NCBI GenBank assembly: GCA_027489035.1
Contig: JAIYAN010000023.1
Location: 62,001-126,000 of the forward strand
Source: Chitinophagaceae bacterium
GTDB taxonomy: Bacteria; Bacteroidota; Bacteroidia; Chitinophagales; Chitinophagaceae
Reading direction: 5' to 3'
DNA: 64,000 nt
In this document: piece by piece, positions 26,470-34,835 of the stretch
How positions within the stretch are numbered: the stretch's first letter is position 1
Layout: the number at the start of each line of letters is the position of its first letter
The notes under the pieces: model-generated
What the model saw: only the letters and a program-made list of their open reading frames with translations
What the model was told of the DNA's origin: nothing
Database searches by the model: none
Program-made: the position numbers and the translations under genes

Positions 26470-26766
26470 CATGAAGATTTTTAACACGAAGACACGAAGG
26501 TTTTTTAACACGAAGACACGAAGGCACGAAGACACAAAGGCACGAAGTTTTTTTTAAAACAAAAATGCTAATGATTGGAAAATGATTCTAACCGTTAAAC
26601 CATTAAACCAGTGTAGCGATTTAAACCTTATTTGTTTCGCGCAAAACCTTTGCTGTTGAAAAATTTCATTAATGTAGATGCGTCCAACATTTTGAACTCA
26701 TTGAACGTATTGAACCTTTTGAACGGGTTGAAAATATTCATCCACTACAACCTCACAAACCTCTTC
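26470..26766. repeat. Right direct repeat of the island plus composite repeat
   Basis: CACGAAGA-type units (26486-26551) lead into the right direct repeat (26531-26640). TTGAAC-type units (26685-26735) come next, then a degenerate GGTTGAAAATATTCA hairpin near 26729 and CTCACAAACC units up to the end of the PhnA-like gene. No gene is seen in 26468-26768. Confidence 0.75.
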
Positions 26767-26768
26767 CT

Positions 26769-27350
26769 CTACCCCTGCTTTCTTACATATTTTGTAAGAA
26801 TGACAATCAATTGGCCTTCAACTTTTCCTTCAATTTGTTCTGTGTTATCTGCTACGATTTTAATGTTTTTAACCACCGTTCCCATTTTGGCGTTTAATGT
26901 AGAACCTTTCACATCCAGAGATTTTGTAAGCACAACGGTATCTCCATCTTGTAGTTGTTGCCCATTAGCATCTCTATGAAGATCAATCACACTGCTGTTT
27001 TCATGATCGCCAGTTGCTTTTGCCCAAATTAAAGTATCGTCATCTAAAAACATCATGTCTAAATTATCTGATGCCCAACTTTCATCGCGAAGACGATTTA
27101 GCATACGCCAAGAAATCACTTGAATAGCGGGCACTTCGCTCCACATTGTTTCAGTTAAACAATTCCAATGTTGGTAGTTAAGCATTTCCTTCTTCTCAAT
27201 TTGAGCGCTACAAGTACCACATATCATAGCACAACCTTGTTCATCTTTATATTTTGCAAATGGCACTTCGTATAATATTGTGGTGGTTTCCGCCTTACAT
27301 AATTCGCATTTATTTTCGCTACGTAATTTTAAAATTTCTTCTAGTTTCAT
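26769..27350 (-). CDS. PhnA/YjdM-like zinc-ribbon protein
   Basis: A 193-aa protein. The N-terminal half carries zinc-ribbon Cys pairs (CELCKAE and CGTCSAQ). The C-terminal half is the PhnA domain (DANGQQLQDGDTVVLTKSLDVKGSTLNAKMGTVVKNI). The E. coli homologue YjdM/PhnA is shorter (about 111 aa); the longer form with an extra central helical part is common in Bacteroidota. Despite the name, a role in phosphonate use is doubtful. It directly follows the island's right repeat, and its transcript runs toward the island. Confidence 0.88.
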   Translation of the reverse strand: MKLEEILKLRSENKCELCKAETTTILYEVPFAKYKDEQGCAMICGTCSAQIEKKEMLNYQHWNCLTETMWSEVPAIQVISWRMLNRLRDESWASDNLDMMFLDDDTLIWAKATGDHENSSVIDLHRDANGQQLQDGDTVVLTKSLDVKGSTLNAKMGTVVKNIKIVADNTEQIEGKVEGQLIVILTKYVRKQG

Positions 27351-27475
27351 TTTTTATTGTTTTATAAAATCGATATTAGTTCACAACTTTTTTGTTTTAA
27401 ACTAACTTGATTCTTCTGTTGATAATGGCCGCAAATGTTACAATTGATTAATGAAATAATTTAATCATTATGTAA

Positions 27476-29107
27476 TCAATACACCTTAACCCCATCAATA
27501 AAAGTTGAAACTACTTTTGTTTTTAAAACGTCTTCTTTTTTGCATTGTATTAAATCGGTATCAATTATAATAAAATCAGCTACTTTGCCGATTTCTAAAC
27601 TTCCTTTTTCCTTTTCCTCAAATGCTGCTTTTGCTGCCCAAATGGTCATGCCTCTGATGGCTTGCTCTCTAGTTAATCCTTGTTCTATTTGAAAGCCATC
27701 ATTTGGGAAACCTTTATCATCCACCCTAAAAACCGCTGCTAAAAACGTTTTAAATGGACTAATATATTCCACCGGAAAATCTGTGCCCAATGGCAACCAT
27801 CCATTTTCTTTTAAAAGAGTTTTATAAGCATATGCACCTTTTATTCTTTCAACCCCTATTCTATCTTTTGCCCAATACATATCGCTTGTAGCATGTGTTG
27901 GTTGTACAGATGGAATTATGCTAAATGATCTGAAATGATGAAAGTCGTATGGATTGATTACCTGAGCATGCTCAATTCGCCAGCGTTTGTCGTTTTTCTC
28001 TTTCAATACATCACCATATATTTTTAGAATTGTTCTATTGCCACTATCGCCTATTGCATGTGTACACATTTGAAAATCAGTATGCACCAACTTTTCAGCA
28101 ACTTCTCGAAAATGCTTTTCATCACTCAATAAAAATCCATGCCAGTGTTTTTTGTCGTTGTATTCACTCAGCATACAAGCCCCGCGAGATCCAAGCGCAC
28201 CATCAGCATACAATTTAAATCCACCTACATGCAAACCGTTTGTTTTGTAAGGACCTTTTTTGATCCACTTGTCGTAATAATTTGAACTGTCAGATAATAA
28301 TGCAAAAATCTTCATTTTTAAATCACCTGATTTCTGTGCCTGTTCTATCAATTCAATCGTATGCTCACTTACACCACAATCATGAACGCCGGTTAATCCT
28401 TGCTCAAAGCACATTTGCTGCATTTCATTAAAATATTTTTTTGCCAAATCATCTGTAATTGATGGAATGTTTTTTTCTACCAAGTCCATCGCATTGTCGA
28501 TTAAAATACCAGTTAGCTTACCATCTTTTATTTCAACACTGCCGCCCTTGATAATTGTTTGTGTATTTAAACCAGATAAATCAAGTGCTTTCTGATTGGC
28601 TAAAGCCGCATGACCATCCACACGTTTTAAAAAAACAGGTCTATTGGGAAACAAGCTGTCTAACACTTTTTTATTGGGAAACGATTTAATTCCCCAATCA
28701 TTTTGGTCCCAACCTCTTCCATAAATCCATTCCATCGGGGCGGATTTGCTGTAATTGATTATTTTATCTACAATCTCTTCAAATGAATGGGTGCCCGTTA
28801 AATCACATTTCCATTGATCTGTAGCATACCCAGTAAAATGGCAATGCGCATCAATAAGTCCTGGAAATATATATTTGTTGTTTGCATCTATTGTGCTGTC
28901 TGATTCATAGGTTTTTAAGATGTTTTCATTGCTTCCTGTTGCTACAATTTTTCCGTCTTTTATGGCCATTGCTTCAACAACACTGAAACCGCTATCAACG
29001 GTGTAAATTTTGGCATTATGCACAATCAAAGAAACAGTCGTTTTATTGCTACAAGAAAATAGAAATAAAATAGAGCAAATGGAAATTAATTTTTGAATAG
29101 AAAGCAT
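27476..29107 (-). CDS. Amidohydrolase of the YtcJ/Amidohydro_3 type, lipoprotein
   Basis: A 543-aa protein with a lipoprotein signal (lipobox LFSC, Cys at about residue 19). The metal-binding HxH is in DAHCHFTGYA, and later motifs are ERHHA-like HGHAALA, IGDSGNRTIL, WRIEHAQVI and LGTDFPVEYISP. These are the marks of the Amidohydro_3 family, often annotated as imidazolonepropionase-like or N-acyl-amino-acid hydrolase-like. The substrate is unknown, and the location is outer membrane or periplasm. It is divergent from ligA with 71 bp between, and each gene has its own -7 box. Confidence 0.88.
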   Translation of the reverse strand: MLSIQKLISICSILFLFSCSNKTTVSLIVHNAKIYTVDSGFSVVEAMAIKDGKIVATGSNENILKTYESDSTIDANNKYIFPGLIDAHCHFTGYATDQWKCDLTGTHSFEEIVDKIINYSKSAPMEWIYGRGWDQNDWGIKSFPNKKVLDSLFPNRPVFLKRVDGHAALANQKALDLSGLNTQTIIKGGSVEIKDGKLTGILIDNAMDLVEKNIPSITDDLAKKYFNEMQQMCFEQGLTGVHDCGVSEHTIELIEQAQKSGDLKMKIFALLSDSSNYYDKWIKKGPYKTNGLHVGGFKLYADGALGSRGACMLSEYNDKKHWHGFLLSDEKHFREVAEKLVHTDFQMCTHAIGDSGNRTILKIYGDVLKEKNDKRWRIEHAQVINPYDFHHFRSFSIIPSVQPTHATSDMYWAKDRIGVERIKGAYAYKTLLKENGWLPLGTDFPVEYISPFKTFLAAVFRVDDKGFPNDGFQIEQGLTREQAIRGMTIWAAKAAFEEKEKGSLEIGKVADFIIIDTDLIQCKKEDVLKTKVVSTFIDGVKVY

Positions 29108-29121
29108 ACGTTTAATTTTTT

Positions 29122-29129
29122 CAAAAATA
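29122..29129 (-). promoter_or_regulatory. -7 box of the amidohydrolase lipoprotein gene
   Basis: TATTTTTG on the minus strand, an exact TAnnTTTG match, about 11 nt from the predicted start of transcription to the ATG. Confidence 0.6.
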
Positions 29130-29154
29130 CTATATTTTAAGGGTTGCTTTTTTT

Positions 29155-29162
29155 TAACTTTG
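29155..29162 (+). promoter_or_regulatory. -7 box of ligA
   Basis: TAACTTTG, an exact TAnnTTTG match, with a predicted leader of about 13 nt. It lies back to back with the amidohydrolase promoter. Confidence 0.6.
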
Positions 29163-29178
29163 ATTGAATTTATAATTT

Positions 29179-31266
29179 ATGTACACCAAAGAACAAATAA
29201 AAGAGATACAAGATAAAAGCGAGTTATTTTTAAAATACACGCAAGAAAATATTGATACCAATAACATTGAGTCATTACGAAATATTCTAAGATTTCATGA
29301 GCATAGATATTATGTAGAAAACGATCCGTTGATTAGCGATTACGAGTATGACATTTTGTATAAATTGCTTGAAAAATTTGAACAATCAAATCCGCAAAGT
29401 ATCACAAAAGATTCACCCACACAACGTGTAGGCGTAGGATTGATAAAAGACTTCCCCAAAACGAATCATTTGGTTCCGATGCTCTCGCTCGAAAATTCTT
29501 ATGACGATGCGGATTTATTGGATTGGGATAGAAAGGCAAAAGAACTTTCAGGATTGGATGAAATTGAATATTCCATTGAACCAAAGTTTGATGGTGCAAG
29601 TATTTCATTGGTGTATGAAAATGATTTTTTGGTCCGGGGTGTTACAAGAGGAGATGGAGAAATAGGCGATAACATTACCCAGAATATCCATCAGATAAAA
29701 TCGATTCCATTATCGGCTGAATTTAGCAAACACAACATCCAGCAAATTGAAATAAGAGGTGAAATTTTAATCAATAAAAACAACTTTAAAATATATAATG
29801 AACATCTAATGGAGGAAGGACTTCCGCCATTGGCAAATCCTCGTAATGCAGCAGCCGGCTCATTAAGAATAAAAGATTCTTCAATTGTAAGCAAAAGAAA
29901 CTTGGAAGGGTTTTTATATCATGTGAGCTACATTTCAAAAACTGATGAAAACAAACCGGTTGATATTCATTCACATTCCAACATGCTGGAACTATTGTGG
30001 GATCTGGGTTTTAGAAGTCCCAAAAAAGAAATGAAAGTGGTTCGTGGCATTAATGCCGTTATACATGAGATTAATGAATTTGAAAAAAAGCGCGATGATT
30101 TGCCTTATGAAATTGATGGTATGGTTATAAAAGTCAATAATCTTGATTTACAAGATAATTTGGGAATGACATCTCATCATCCAAGATGGGCGATAGCTTT
30201 TAAATTTAAGGCCCGTCAAGCAACGAGTAAATTAATGGCTGTTGAATATCAAGTTGGTCGAACTGGCGCTGTTACACCCGTTGCAAAGATTAAACCTGTT
30301 CAGGTAGGAGGTGTTACCGTTAGTAGCATTTCAATTCACAACGAAGATTATATCAAAGAAAAAGATTTGCGCATTGGTGATGGTATTTTGATTGAACGTA
30401 GTGGAGATGTGATTCCACAAATTGTAAAATCATTGCCCGATTTAAGAGATGGGAGCGAAACAGAAATTGTATTCCCAAAAAATTGTCCTGCTTGCGATGA
30501 TTTACTATACAAGCCTGAAGGAGAGGCAGTTTGGCGATGTGTAAATATCAATTGTACTGCACAAGTTTTGGAGCGAATTATACATTTTGTGAGTAAAGAT
30601 GCTATGGATATTAAAAGTTTTGGCGAAGCTAATGTGCGCAAATTTGTAGAGTTAGGTTTGCTAAAAAGCATCCCCGACATTTATGAAATGGATTTATCTA
30701 AATTGAATAACATTGAAGGATTTGGCCAAAAATCTATAACCAATTTACAAGAAGCAATAGAACAAAGTAAACAACAACCTTTACATCGTTTGATTTATGC
30801 AATGGGCATAAGGTATGTGGGGGAAACAACGGCAAAAGCGCTTGCCCAAAAAGTTAAAAATATTTTTGATCTTGAAGCAATGAATCTCGAGCAACTTCAG
30901 CAGTTAGACGATGTAGGGGTAAAAGTGGCAGGTAGCATTTTTGAATTTTTTAAAAATGAAGACAATATTTTAATGCTGAAAAAATTGCAAGATCTAGGTA
31001 TTAAAGTTGAAGCTGAAGTAAGAGAACAAGTGATAGGTAACTTATCTGATCAAACATTTTTATTCACGGGCACTTTATCAAAACTAAAAAGAAGTGAAGC
31101 CGAATTGCAGGTTGAAAATCTCGGTGGAAAAATTTTAAGTGGCGTTAGCAGTAAATTAAATTATTTGGTTTGCGGCGAAGATGCAGGCAGTAAATTGGAA
31201 AAGGCAAAAAAAATTCCCAGTATAAAAATACTGTCGGAAGAAGATTTTTTGGACCTGTTGAAGTAA
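29179..31266 (+). CDS. ligA: NAD-dependent DNA ligase
   Basis: LigA seals nicks in replication and repair. The 695-aa protein has the expected order: Ia domain (YYxxDxPxxSDxEYD near residue 50), adenylation domain with the AMP-accepting Lys in EPKFDGASI, OB fold, Cys4 zinc finger (CPACDDLL and CVNINC), helix-hairpin-helix domain and C-terminal BRCT domain (TFLFTGTLSKLKRSEAE). Length is slightly above E. coli LigA (671 aa). It has its own promoter. Confidence 0.97.
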   Translation: MYTKEQIKEIQDKSELFLKYTQENIDTNNIESLRNILRFHEHRYYVENDPLISDYEYDILYKLLEKFEQSNPQSITKDSPTQRVGVGLIKDFPKTNHLVPMLSLENSYDDADLLDWDRKAKELSGLDEIEYSIEPKFDGASISLVYENDFLVRGVTRGDGEIGDNITQNIHQIKSIPLSAEFSKHNIQQIEIRGEILINKNNFKIYNEHLMEEGLPPLANPRNAAAGSLRIKDSSIVSKRNLEGFLYHVSYISKTDENKPVDIHSHSNMLELLWDLGFRSPKKEMKVVRGINAVIHEINEFEKKRDDLPYEIDGMVIKVNNLDLQDNLGMTSHHPRWAIAFKFKARQATSKLMAVEYQVGRTGAVTPVAKIKPVQVGGVTVSSISIHNEDYIKEKDLRIGDGILIERSGDVIPQIVKSLPDLRDGSETEIVFPKNCPACDDLLYKPEGEAVWRCVNINCTAQVLERIIHFVSKDAMDIKSFGEANVRKFVELGLLKSIPDIYEMDLSKLNNIEGFGQKSITNLQEAIEQSKQQPLHRLIYAMGIRYVGETTAKALAQKVKNIFDLEAMNLEQLQQLDDVGVKVAGSIFEFFKNEDNILMLKKLQDLGIKVEAEVREQVIGNLSDQTFLFTGTLSKLKRSEAELQVENLGGKILSGVSSKLNYLVCGEDAGSKLEKAKKIPSIKILSEEDFLDLLK

Positions 31267-31344
31267 ACAATGATTTTTTTGTTATATTTATAACTTGACG
31301 ATTACTTGTAAAACACACCAATACTAACTTTAAAACCAACTACA

Positions 31345-31908
31345 ATGATCAAACAAAAATCTGGAGAAATTTGGAAACAAATGCAATTTGAAGGCTACAA
31401 AAATCTAAAAAAGAAATACGCAGTGTCAAATTTAGGTAGAGCCGCCAGTTATGTTTTAGGACTTGAGAAGGATGGTAATTTGTTGAATGGGTCTTTAACA
31501 TCTGGTTACAGAACTTTAAACTTACATGTAGAAGATGGAAATGGTACCATTTATTTTCACAGAGAAATTGCGAAATTGTTTTGCAAAAAAAAATCACCCA
31601 AAACAAAATTTGTAATTCATATCAATCATAAAAAAGAAGACAATTCTGCAAAAAACTTACAATGGGTTTCGCAGGAAGAAATGAATGAGCACCAACAAAA
31701 AAGTCCTTCAAAAATTGCCTATAAAAAAGTTCAAGCAAGCAGAACAGTTGGTTTAAAATTGAGTGCCGCACAAGTTTTAAAAATAAAAGAAACCATTGCT
31801 AATCCAAAAAGAAAATTAACCTACAAACAATTGGCCGAAAAATATGGCGTAAGTGAAATGACACTTTATCGCATAAAGAGTGGGGAGAATTGGGGGAAGG
31901 TGAAATAG
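31345..31908 (+). CDS. NUMOD4-HNH protein with C-terminal helix-turn-helix
   Basis: A 187-aa protein. Residues about 5-40 are NUMOD4-like (EIWKQMQFEGYKNLKKKYAVSNLGRAAS). The middle carries an HNH_3-type motif (HINHKKEDNSAKNLQWVS) with His-Asn and Asp-Asn at the usual positions. Residues about 140-187 form a helix-turn-helix (LTYKQLAEKYGVSEMTLYRIKSG). This layout is seen in free-standing homing-endonuclease-like genes of phage and Bacteroidota. Whether it still cuts DNA is unknown. It lies 78 bp after ligA and is followed by composite repeats. Confidence 0.82.
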   Translation: MIKQKSGEIWKQMQFEGYKNLKKKYAVSNLGRAASYVLGLEKDGNLLNGSLTSGYRTLNLHVEDGNGTIYFHREIAKLFCKKKSPKTKFVIHINHKKEDNSAKNLQWVSQEEMNEHQQKSPSKIAYKKVQASRTVGLKLSAAQVLKIKETIANPKRKLTYKQLAEKYGVSEMTLYRIKSGENWGKVK

Positions 31909-32143
31909 GTTTAATAGTTTAATGGTTTAATTTGCTACGCTGGTTTAAACGTTGAAGCATTTACATTAAAGAAACTTTGTGTCTTTGCGCCTTCGTGTCA
32001 AAAAATTTTCGTTCCTTTTCGTTTTTGCTTTCTTTAGAGAAACCAAAATTTAAACATCACAAACCTCAAGGTAAGGGTTGAAGATTTTCAACCTCACAAA
32101 CCTTACAAACCTTACAAACCTCACAAACCTCACAAACTTTCTT
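31907..32143. repeat. Composite intergenic repeat with CTCACAAAC array
   Basis: TTTAA heptamers with a GCTACGCTGG cap (31907-31950), CTTTGTGTC units (31970-32003), a hairpin GGTTGAA/TTCAACC (32076-32093) and five to six CTCACAAAC / CTTACAAAC units (32094-32140). It fills the gap between the HNH protein and the DUF2461 gene. Confidence 0.75.
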
Positions 32144-32148
32144 TAAAA

Positions 32149-32811
32149 ATGACTTTAACGCAAATCCTTCAATTCCTCCAAAAGTTAGAAAAAAACAACA
32201 ACAAAGTTTGGATGGATGAGCATCGTAATGAATATTTAGACGCTAAAACTTCATTTGAAGAATTTGTAGATGAATTGCTTGTTGAGATGAAATCGATCGA
32301 TAAAAATCTAGACACATTAATTGCAAAAGATTGCACCTTTCGCATAAATAGAGACGTTAGGTTTAGTAAAAATAAGAATCCATATAAAAACAATATGTCT
32401 GCTTATTTTAATCAAAACGGAAAAAAGGGAATTGGCGCAGGATATTATTTTCACCTCGAACCAAAAAAATGTTTTATTGCCTGTGGAATTTGGATGCCAG
32501 CAAATGACGAGTTGAAAAAAATAAGACAAGAAATTGACTACAATATAGACGAGTTAAAGTCATTGATGAAGAAAACAGAATTCAAAAAGCAATTTGAAAA
32601 TGGCCTGAATCAATCAGACAAATTGGTAAGACCACCAAAAGGATACGAAGAAGATAATGAAGCTATAGAATTTTTAAAACTAAAAAGCTTTATTGTTCAA
32701 AAAAATATTAGCGATGACTTATTGCTATCAAAGGATGTAAAAAAGAAAATCATAGCCATTATGAAAACTGCAAAGCCATTAGTAGAATTTATAAATCGAG
32801 GCTTAATTTAA
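32149..32811 (+). CDS. DUF2461 / TIGR02453 family protein
   Basis: A 220-aa protein of a widespread family of unknown function. The features are the N-terminal LQKLEKNNNKVWMDEHRNEY helix, FRINRDVRFSKNKNPYKNNMSAYF and GAGYYFHLEPKKCFIACGIWMP. Family members often occur near stress or antioxidant genes, but none is adjacent here. It is transcribed alone, with a long hairpin right after the stop. Confidence 0.92.
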   Translation: MTLTQILQFLQKLEKNNNKVWMDEHRNEYLDAKTSFEEFVDELLVEMKSIDKNLDTLIAKDCTFRINRDVRFSKNKNPYKNNMSAYFNQNGKKGIGAGYYFHLEPKKCFIACGIWMPANDELKKIRQEIDYNIDELKSLMKKTEFKKQFENGLNQSDKLVRPPKGYEEDNEAIEFLKLKSFIVQKNISDDLLLSKDVKKKIIAIMKTAKPLVEFINRGLI

Positions 32812-32848
32812 CCCAGATTTTGCAATGCAAAATCTGAGTTAAAAAAAT
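32808..32848 (+). terminator. Long-armed terminator after DUF2461
   Basis: Arms of about 17 bases with one mismatch (left 32808-32824, right 32826-32842) are followed by a run of seven A. The stop codon lies inside the left arm. The opposite strand offers a T-run on the other side, so orientation is uncertain. Confidence 0.55.
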
Positions 32849-33138
32849 GGCCAATGATAGAAATCACCGGCCTTGCTTACCTCTGAAACCACAAGAAAAA
32901 CGTTGTGCGTTATTTAGCACATAAAATATGTAAAATAGACGACCATTATACACGGCAATCTCAGTAAAATATTATCTTTTTATTGGGGGAAGCTTTGGAT
33001 AAGATACTTCGGATTAGAAGTTTAAAAATTCGGCGGCTAAAGTAGAAACTAAAAAATCAAATTCATAATTTTTTCAAATTTATTTTTCAAAAATCCTTTT
33101 AAGTAGAAAAATACCTTCAATTAAAAACGAATAAGCGT
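32849..33138. other. Intergenic region before the TetR gene
   Basis: About 290 bases without a credible gene. A small TGTGC/GCACA hairpin lies at about 32896-32914, and the remainder is AT-rich. An unknown regulator-binding site would be expected here if the TetR protein controls itself, but no clear palindrome was found. Confidence 0.4.
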
Positions 33139-33146
33139 TAGTTTTG
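33139..33146 (+). promoter_or_regulatory. -7 box of the TetR-paaE operon
   Basis: TAGTTTTG, an exact TAnnTTTG match, with a predicted leader of about 10 nt before the ATG at 33160. Confidence 0.6.
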
Positions 33147-33159
33147 TAAAAAGCGTAGA

Positions 33160-33750
33160 ATGTCTAAAATTATTTCTGTACCGAACGAATCGAAGAAAGA
33201 AACGATTTCCAAAAATGCGGCAAAACTTTTTAGGAAGAAAGGCTTTTCAGCAACATCAATGCGAGAATTGGCGGTTGATATTGGTGTAGAAGCATCGAGT
33301 TTGTATAATCACATCGGTTCTAAAAGTGAATTATTACAAATCATTTGCTTTAAAGTGGCCAATGATTTTATCAATCAAATCAATGAATTAGAGCAAGTTG
33401 AAATTGAGGTTACAAGTAAATTAGAAAAAATAATTCGTTTTCATATACACAAAATGCTTGAAGATTATGATATGGTTTATGTTGCCAATCATGAGTGGAA
33501 GCATTTACAAGAGCCTTTTTTAAAAAATTTTTTAAATCAACGAAAACTCTACGAAAACAAATTGATTGAGTTGATTAAAATCGGGATTTCTGAAAAGTCA
33601 ATAAAAAAATTAAATCCACAGGTTTTAGCATTTACCATTTTATCAGCTGTGAGGGGTTTGGAATTTTGGCAACAACATAAAAAAAATATCGACATAGCGG
33701 AATTGGAAAAAACAATGGTAACTCAATTGTTAACTGGTATAATAAAATAA
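33160..33750 (+). CDS. TetR/AcrR-family transcriptional regulator
   Basis: A 196-aa protein. The N-terminal helix-turn-helix spans about residues 15-60 (KNAAKLFRKKGFSATSMRELAVDIGVEASSLYNHIGSKSELL), which is the TetR signature. The rest is the ligand-binding helical bundle. It ends two bases before paaE, so the two are translated together. In the phenylacetate context the ligand may be phenylacetyl-CoA or another acyl-CoA, as for other TetR regulators of paa genes; this is inferred. Confidence 0.93.
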   Translation: MSKIISVPNESKKETISKNAAKLFRKKGFSATSMRELAVDIGVEASSLYNHIGSKSELLQIICFKVANDFINQINELEQVEIEVTSKLEKIIRFHIHKMLEDYDMVYVANHEWKHLQEPFLKNFLNQRKLYENKLIELIKIGISEKSIKKLNPQVLAFTILSAVRGLEFWQQHKKNIDIAELEKTMVTQLLTGIIK

Positions 33751-33752
33751 AA

Positions 33753-34829
33753 ATGGCACATCAATTTTACGCACTTCGCATCAAAGAAATTATTAGAGAA
33801 ACTTCAGATTGTATTTCAATTGATTTTGATTTGCCTGAAGATTTACAAGATAAATTTCAATTTAAAGCGGGTCAAAACATTACCATAAAACAAGAAATAA
33901 ATGGGGAGGAAATTAGAAGATCTTATTCCATTTGTGCGGCACCATTTGAAAAAAAATTAAAAATTGCGATTAAAAAAATTAATGGAGGTTTGTTTTCAAC
34001 TTTTGCAAATGATGTATTGAAAAGTGGAGAAGTATTAAATGTTATGCCCCCAACAGGAAATTTTACTACAAAGCATAATGAGGATCAGCCACAATATTTA
34101 GGCATTGCTGCAGGTAGTGGCATTACGCCAATCATGTCAATAATCAAAGACACGTTAACCACTCAACCCAATAGCACATTTACCCTAATTTATGGTAATA
34201 AAAATAGAAGCTCAATTGCTTTTTTTGAAGAACTTGAGAATCTTAAAAATAAATACATAGAAAGGTTTACGCTTATAAATATTTTGAGCCGTGAAAAAAT
34301 GGATGCGGACATATTTTATGGTAGAATTGATTCGGATAAATTGAATGTTTTACAAAAACTGATTGATTATAAAGCATTTTCGGCAGCTTATTTATGTGGA
34401 CCAGAAGCAATGATTTTTGCTGGATCAGATTTTCTACAAACTGCAGGTATGGAAAAAAATCAAATTCATTTTGAACTTTTTGGCGCTTCTGTTTTGCAAA
34501 CAAAATCAAACTTAAATGGCATAATTGATGCAGAAAATGTTGGTCCAAAAAGTGATGTTTCCATAAAGTTAGATGGTAGAACTTTTGATTTTCAATTGGC
34601 GTACAATGGACAAAATATTTTAGATGCTGCATTACAACAAGGCGCTGATTTACCATTTGCATGCAAAGGCGGTGTATGCTGTACTTGCAGGGCAAAATTG
34701 ATGAGTGGAAATGTGCGCATGGACGTAAATTATGCGTTAGAACAAGAAGAAGTAGAGCAAGGATTTATTTTAACTTGTCAAGCTCATCCTACAACAGAAA
34801 AGGTATTTATTGATTTTGATGTGAAGTAA
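33753..34829 (+). CDS. paaE: PaaE-like ferredoxin:NAD(P)H oxidoreductase
   Basis: PaaE passes electrons to the PaaABC(D) phenylacetyl-CoA epoxidase. The 358-aa protein has the FAD-binding RRSYSICAAP motif (about residue 55), the NAD(P)-binding GIAAGSGITPIMSI (about 115) and a C-terminal plant-type 2Fe-2S domain with CKGGVCCTCRAKLMSG and a later Cys in LTCQAHP. Domain order and length fit PaaE. It follows the TetR gene by 2 bp. No paaABCD gene is next to it, so an epoxidase elsewhere or another oxygenase partner must be assumed. Confidence 0.88.
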   Translation: MAHQFYALRIKEIIRETSDCISIDFDLPEDLQDKFQFKAGQNITIKQEINGEEIRRSYSICAAPFEKKLKIAIKKINGGLFSTFANDVLKSGEVLNVMPPTGNFTTKHNEDQPQYLGIAAGSGITPIMSIIKDTLTTQPNSTFTLIYGNKNRSSIAFFEELENLKNKYIERFTLINILSREKMDADIFYGRIDSDKLNVLQKLIDYKAFSAAYLCGPEAMIFAGSDFLQTAGMEKNQIHFELFGASVLQTKSNLNGIIDAENVGPKSDVSIKLDGRTFDFQLAYNGQNILDAALQQGADLPFACKGGVCCTCRAKLMSGNVRMDVNYALEQEEVEQGFILTCQAHPTTEKVFIDFDVK

Positions 34830-34835
34830 ACCATT

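Larger units (their letters stand above)
22472..26640. other. Candidate accessory island bounded by direct repeats
   Basis: Four plus-strand genes (89, 207, 126 and 666 aa) lie between two direct repeats of about 110 bp (22493-22610 and 26531-26640) that match almost base for base over their shared core. Flanking genes on both sides are ordinary metabolic genes. No integrase or transposase is present, so capture or loss by homologous recombination between the repeats is more likely than site-specific transposition. The content (three unknown small proteins plus a KAP NTPase) looks like a conflict or defence cassette. This is an inference from layout and the KAP family only. Confidence 0.55.

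Noticed and set aside
22472-26640. Integron cassette sites (attC) at the island repeats
   Set aside because: The repeats are direct, lack the paired inverted core sites of attC, and no integrase is nearby.
22472-26640. Insertion sequence or transposon
   Set aside because: No transposase, no terminal inverted repeats and no short target duplication were seen; the flanking repeats belong to a dispersed intergenic family.
26632-26979. 115-codon plus-strand frame at the island's right edge
   Set aside because: It starts in repeat sequence and runs antisense through the PhnA-like gene, whose domain match is clear.
32050-32143. Possible CRISPR array (CTCACAAAC units)
   Set aside because: Units are nine bases in tandem without spacers, and no cas genes are present.
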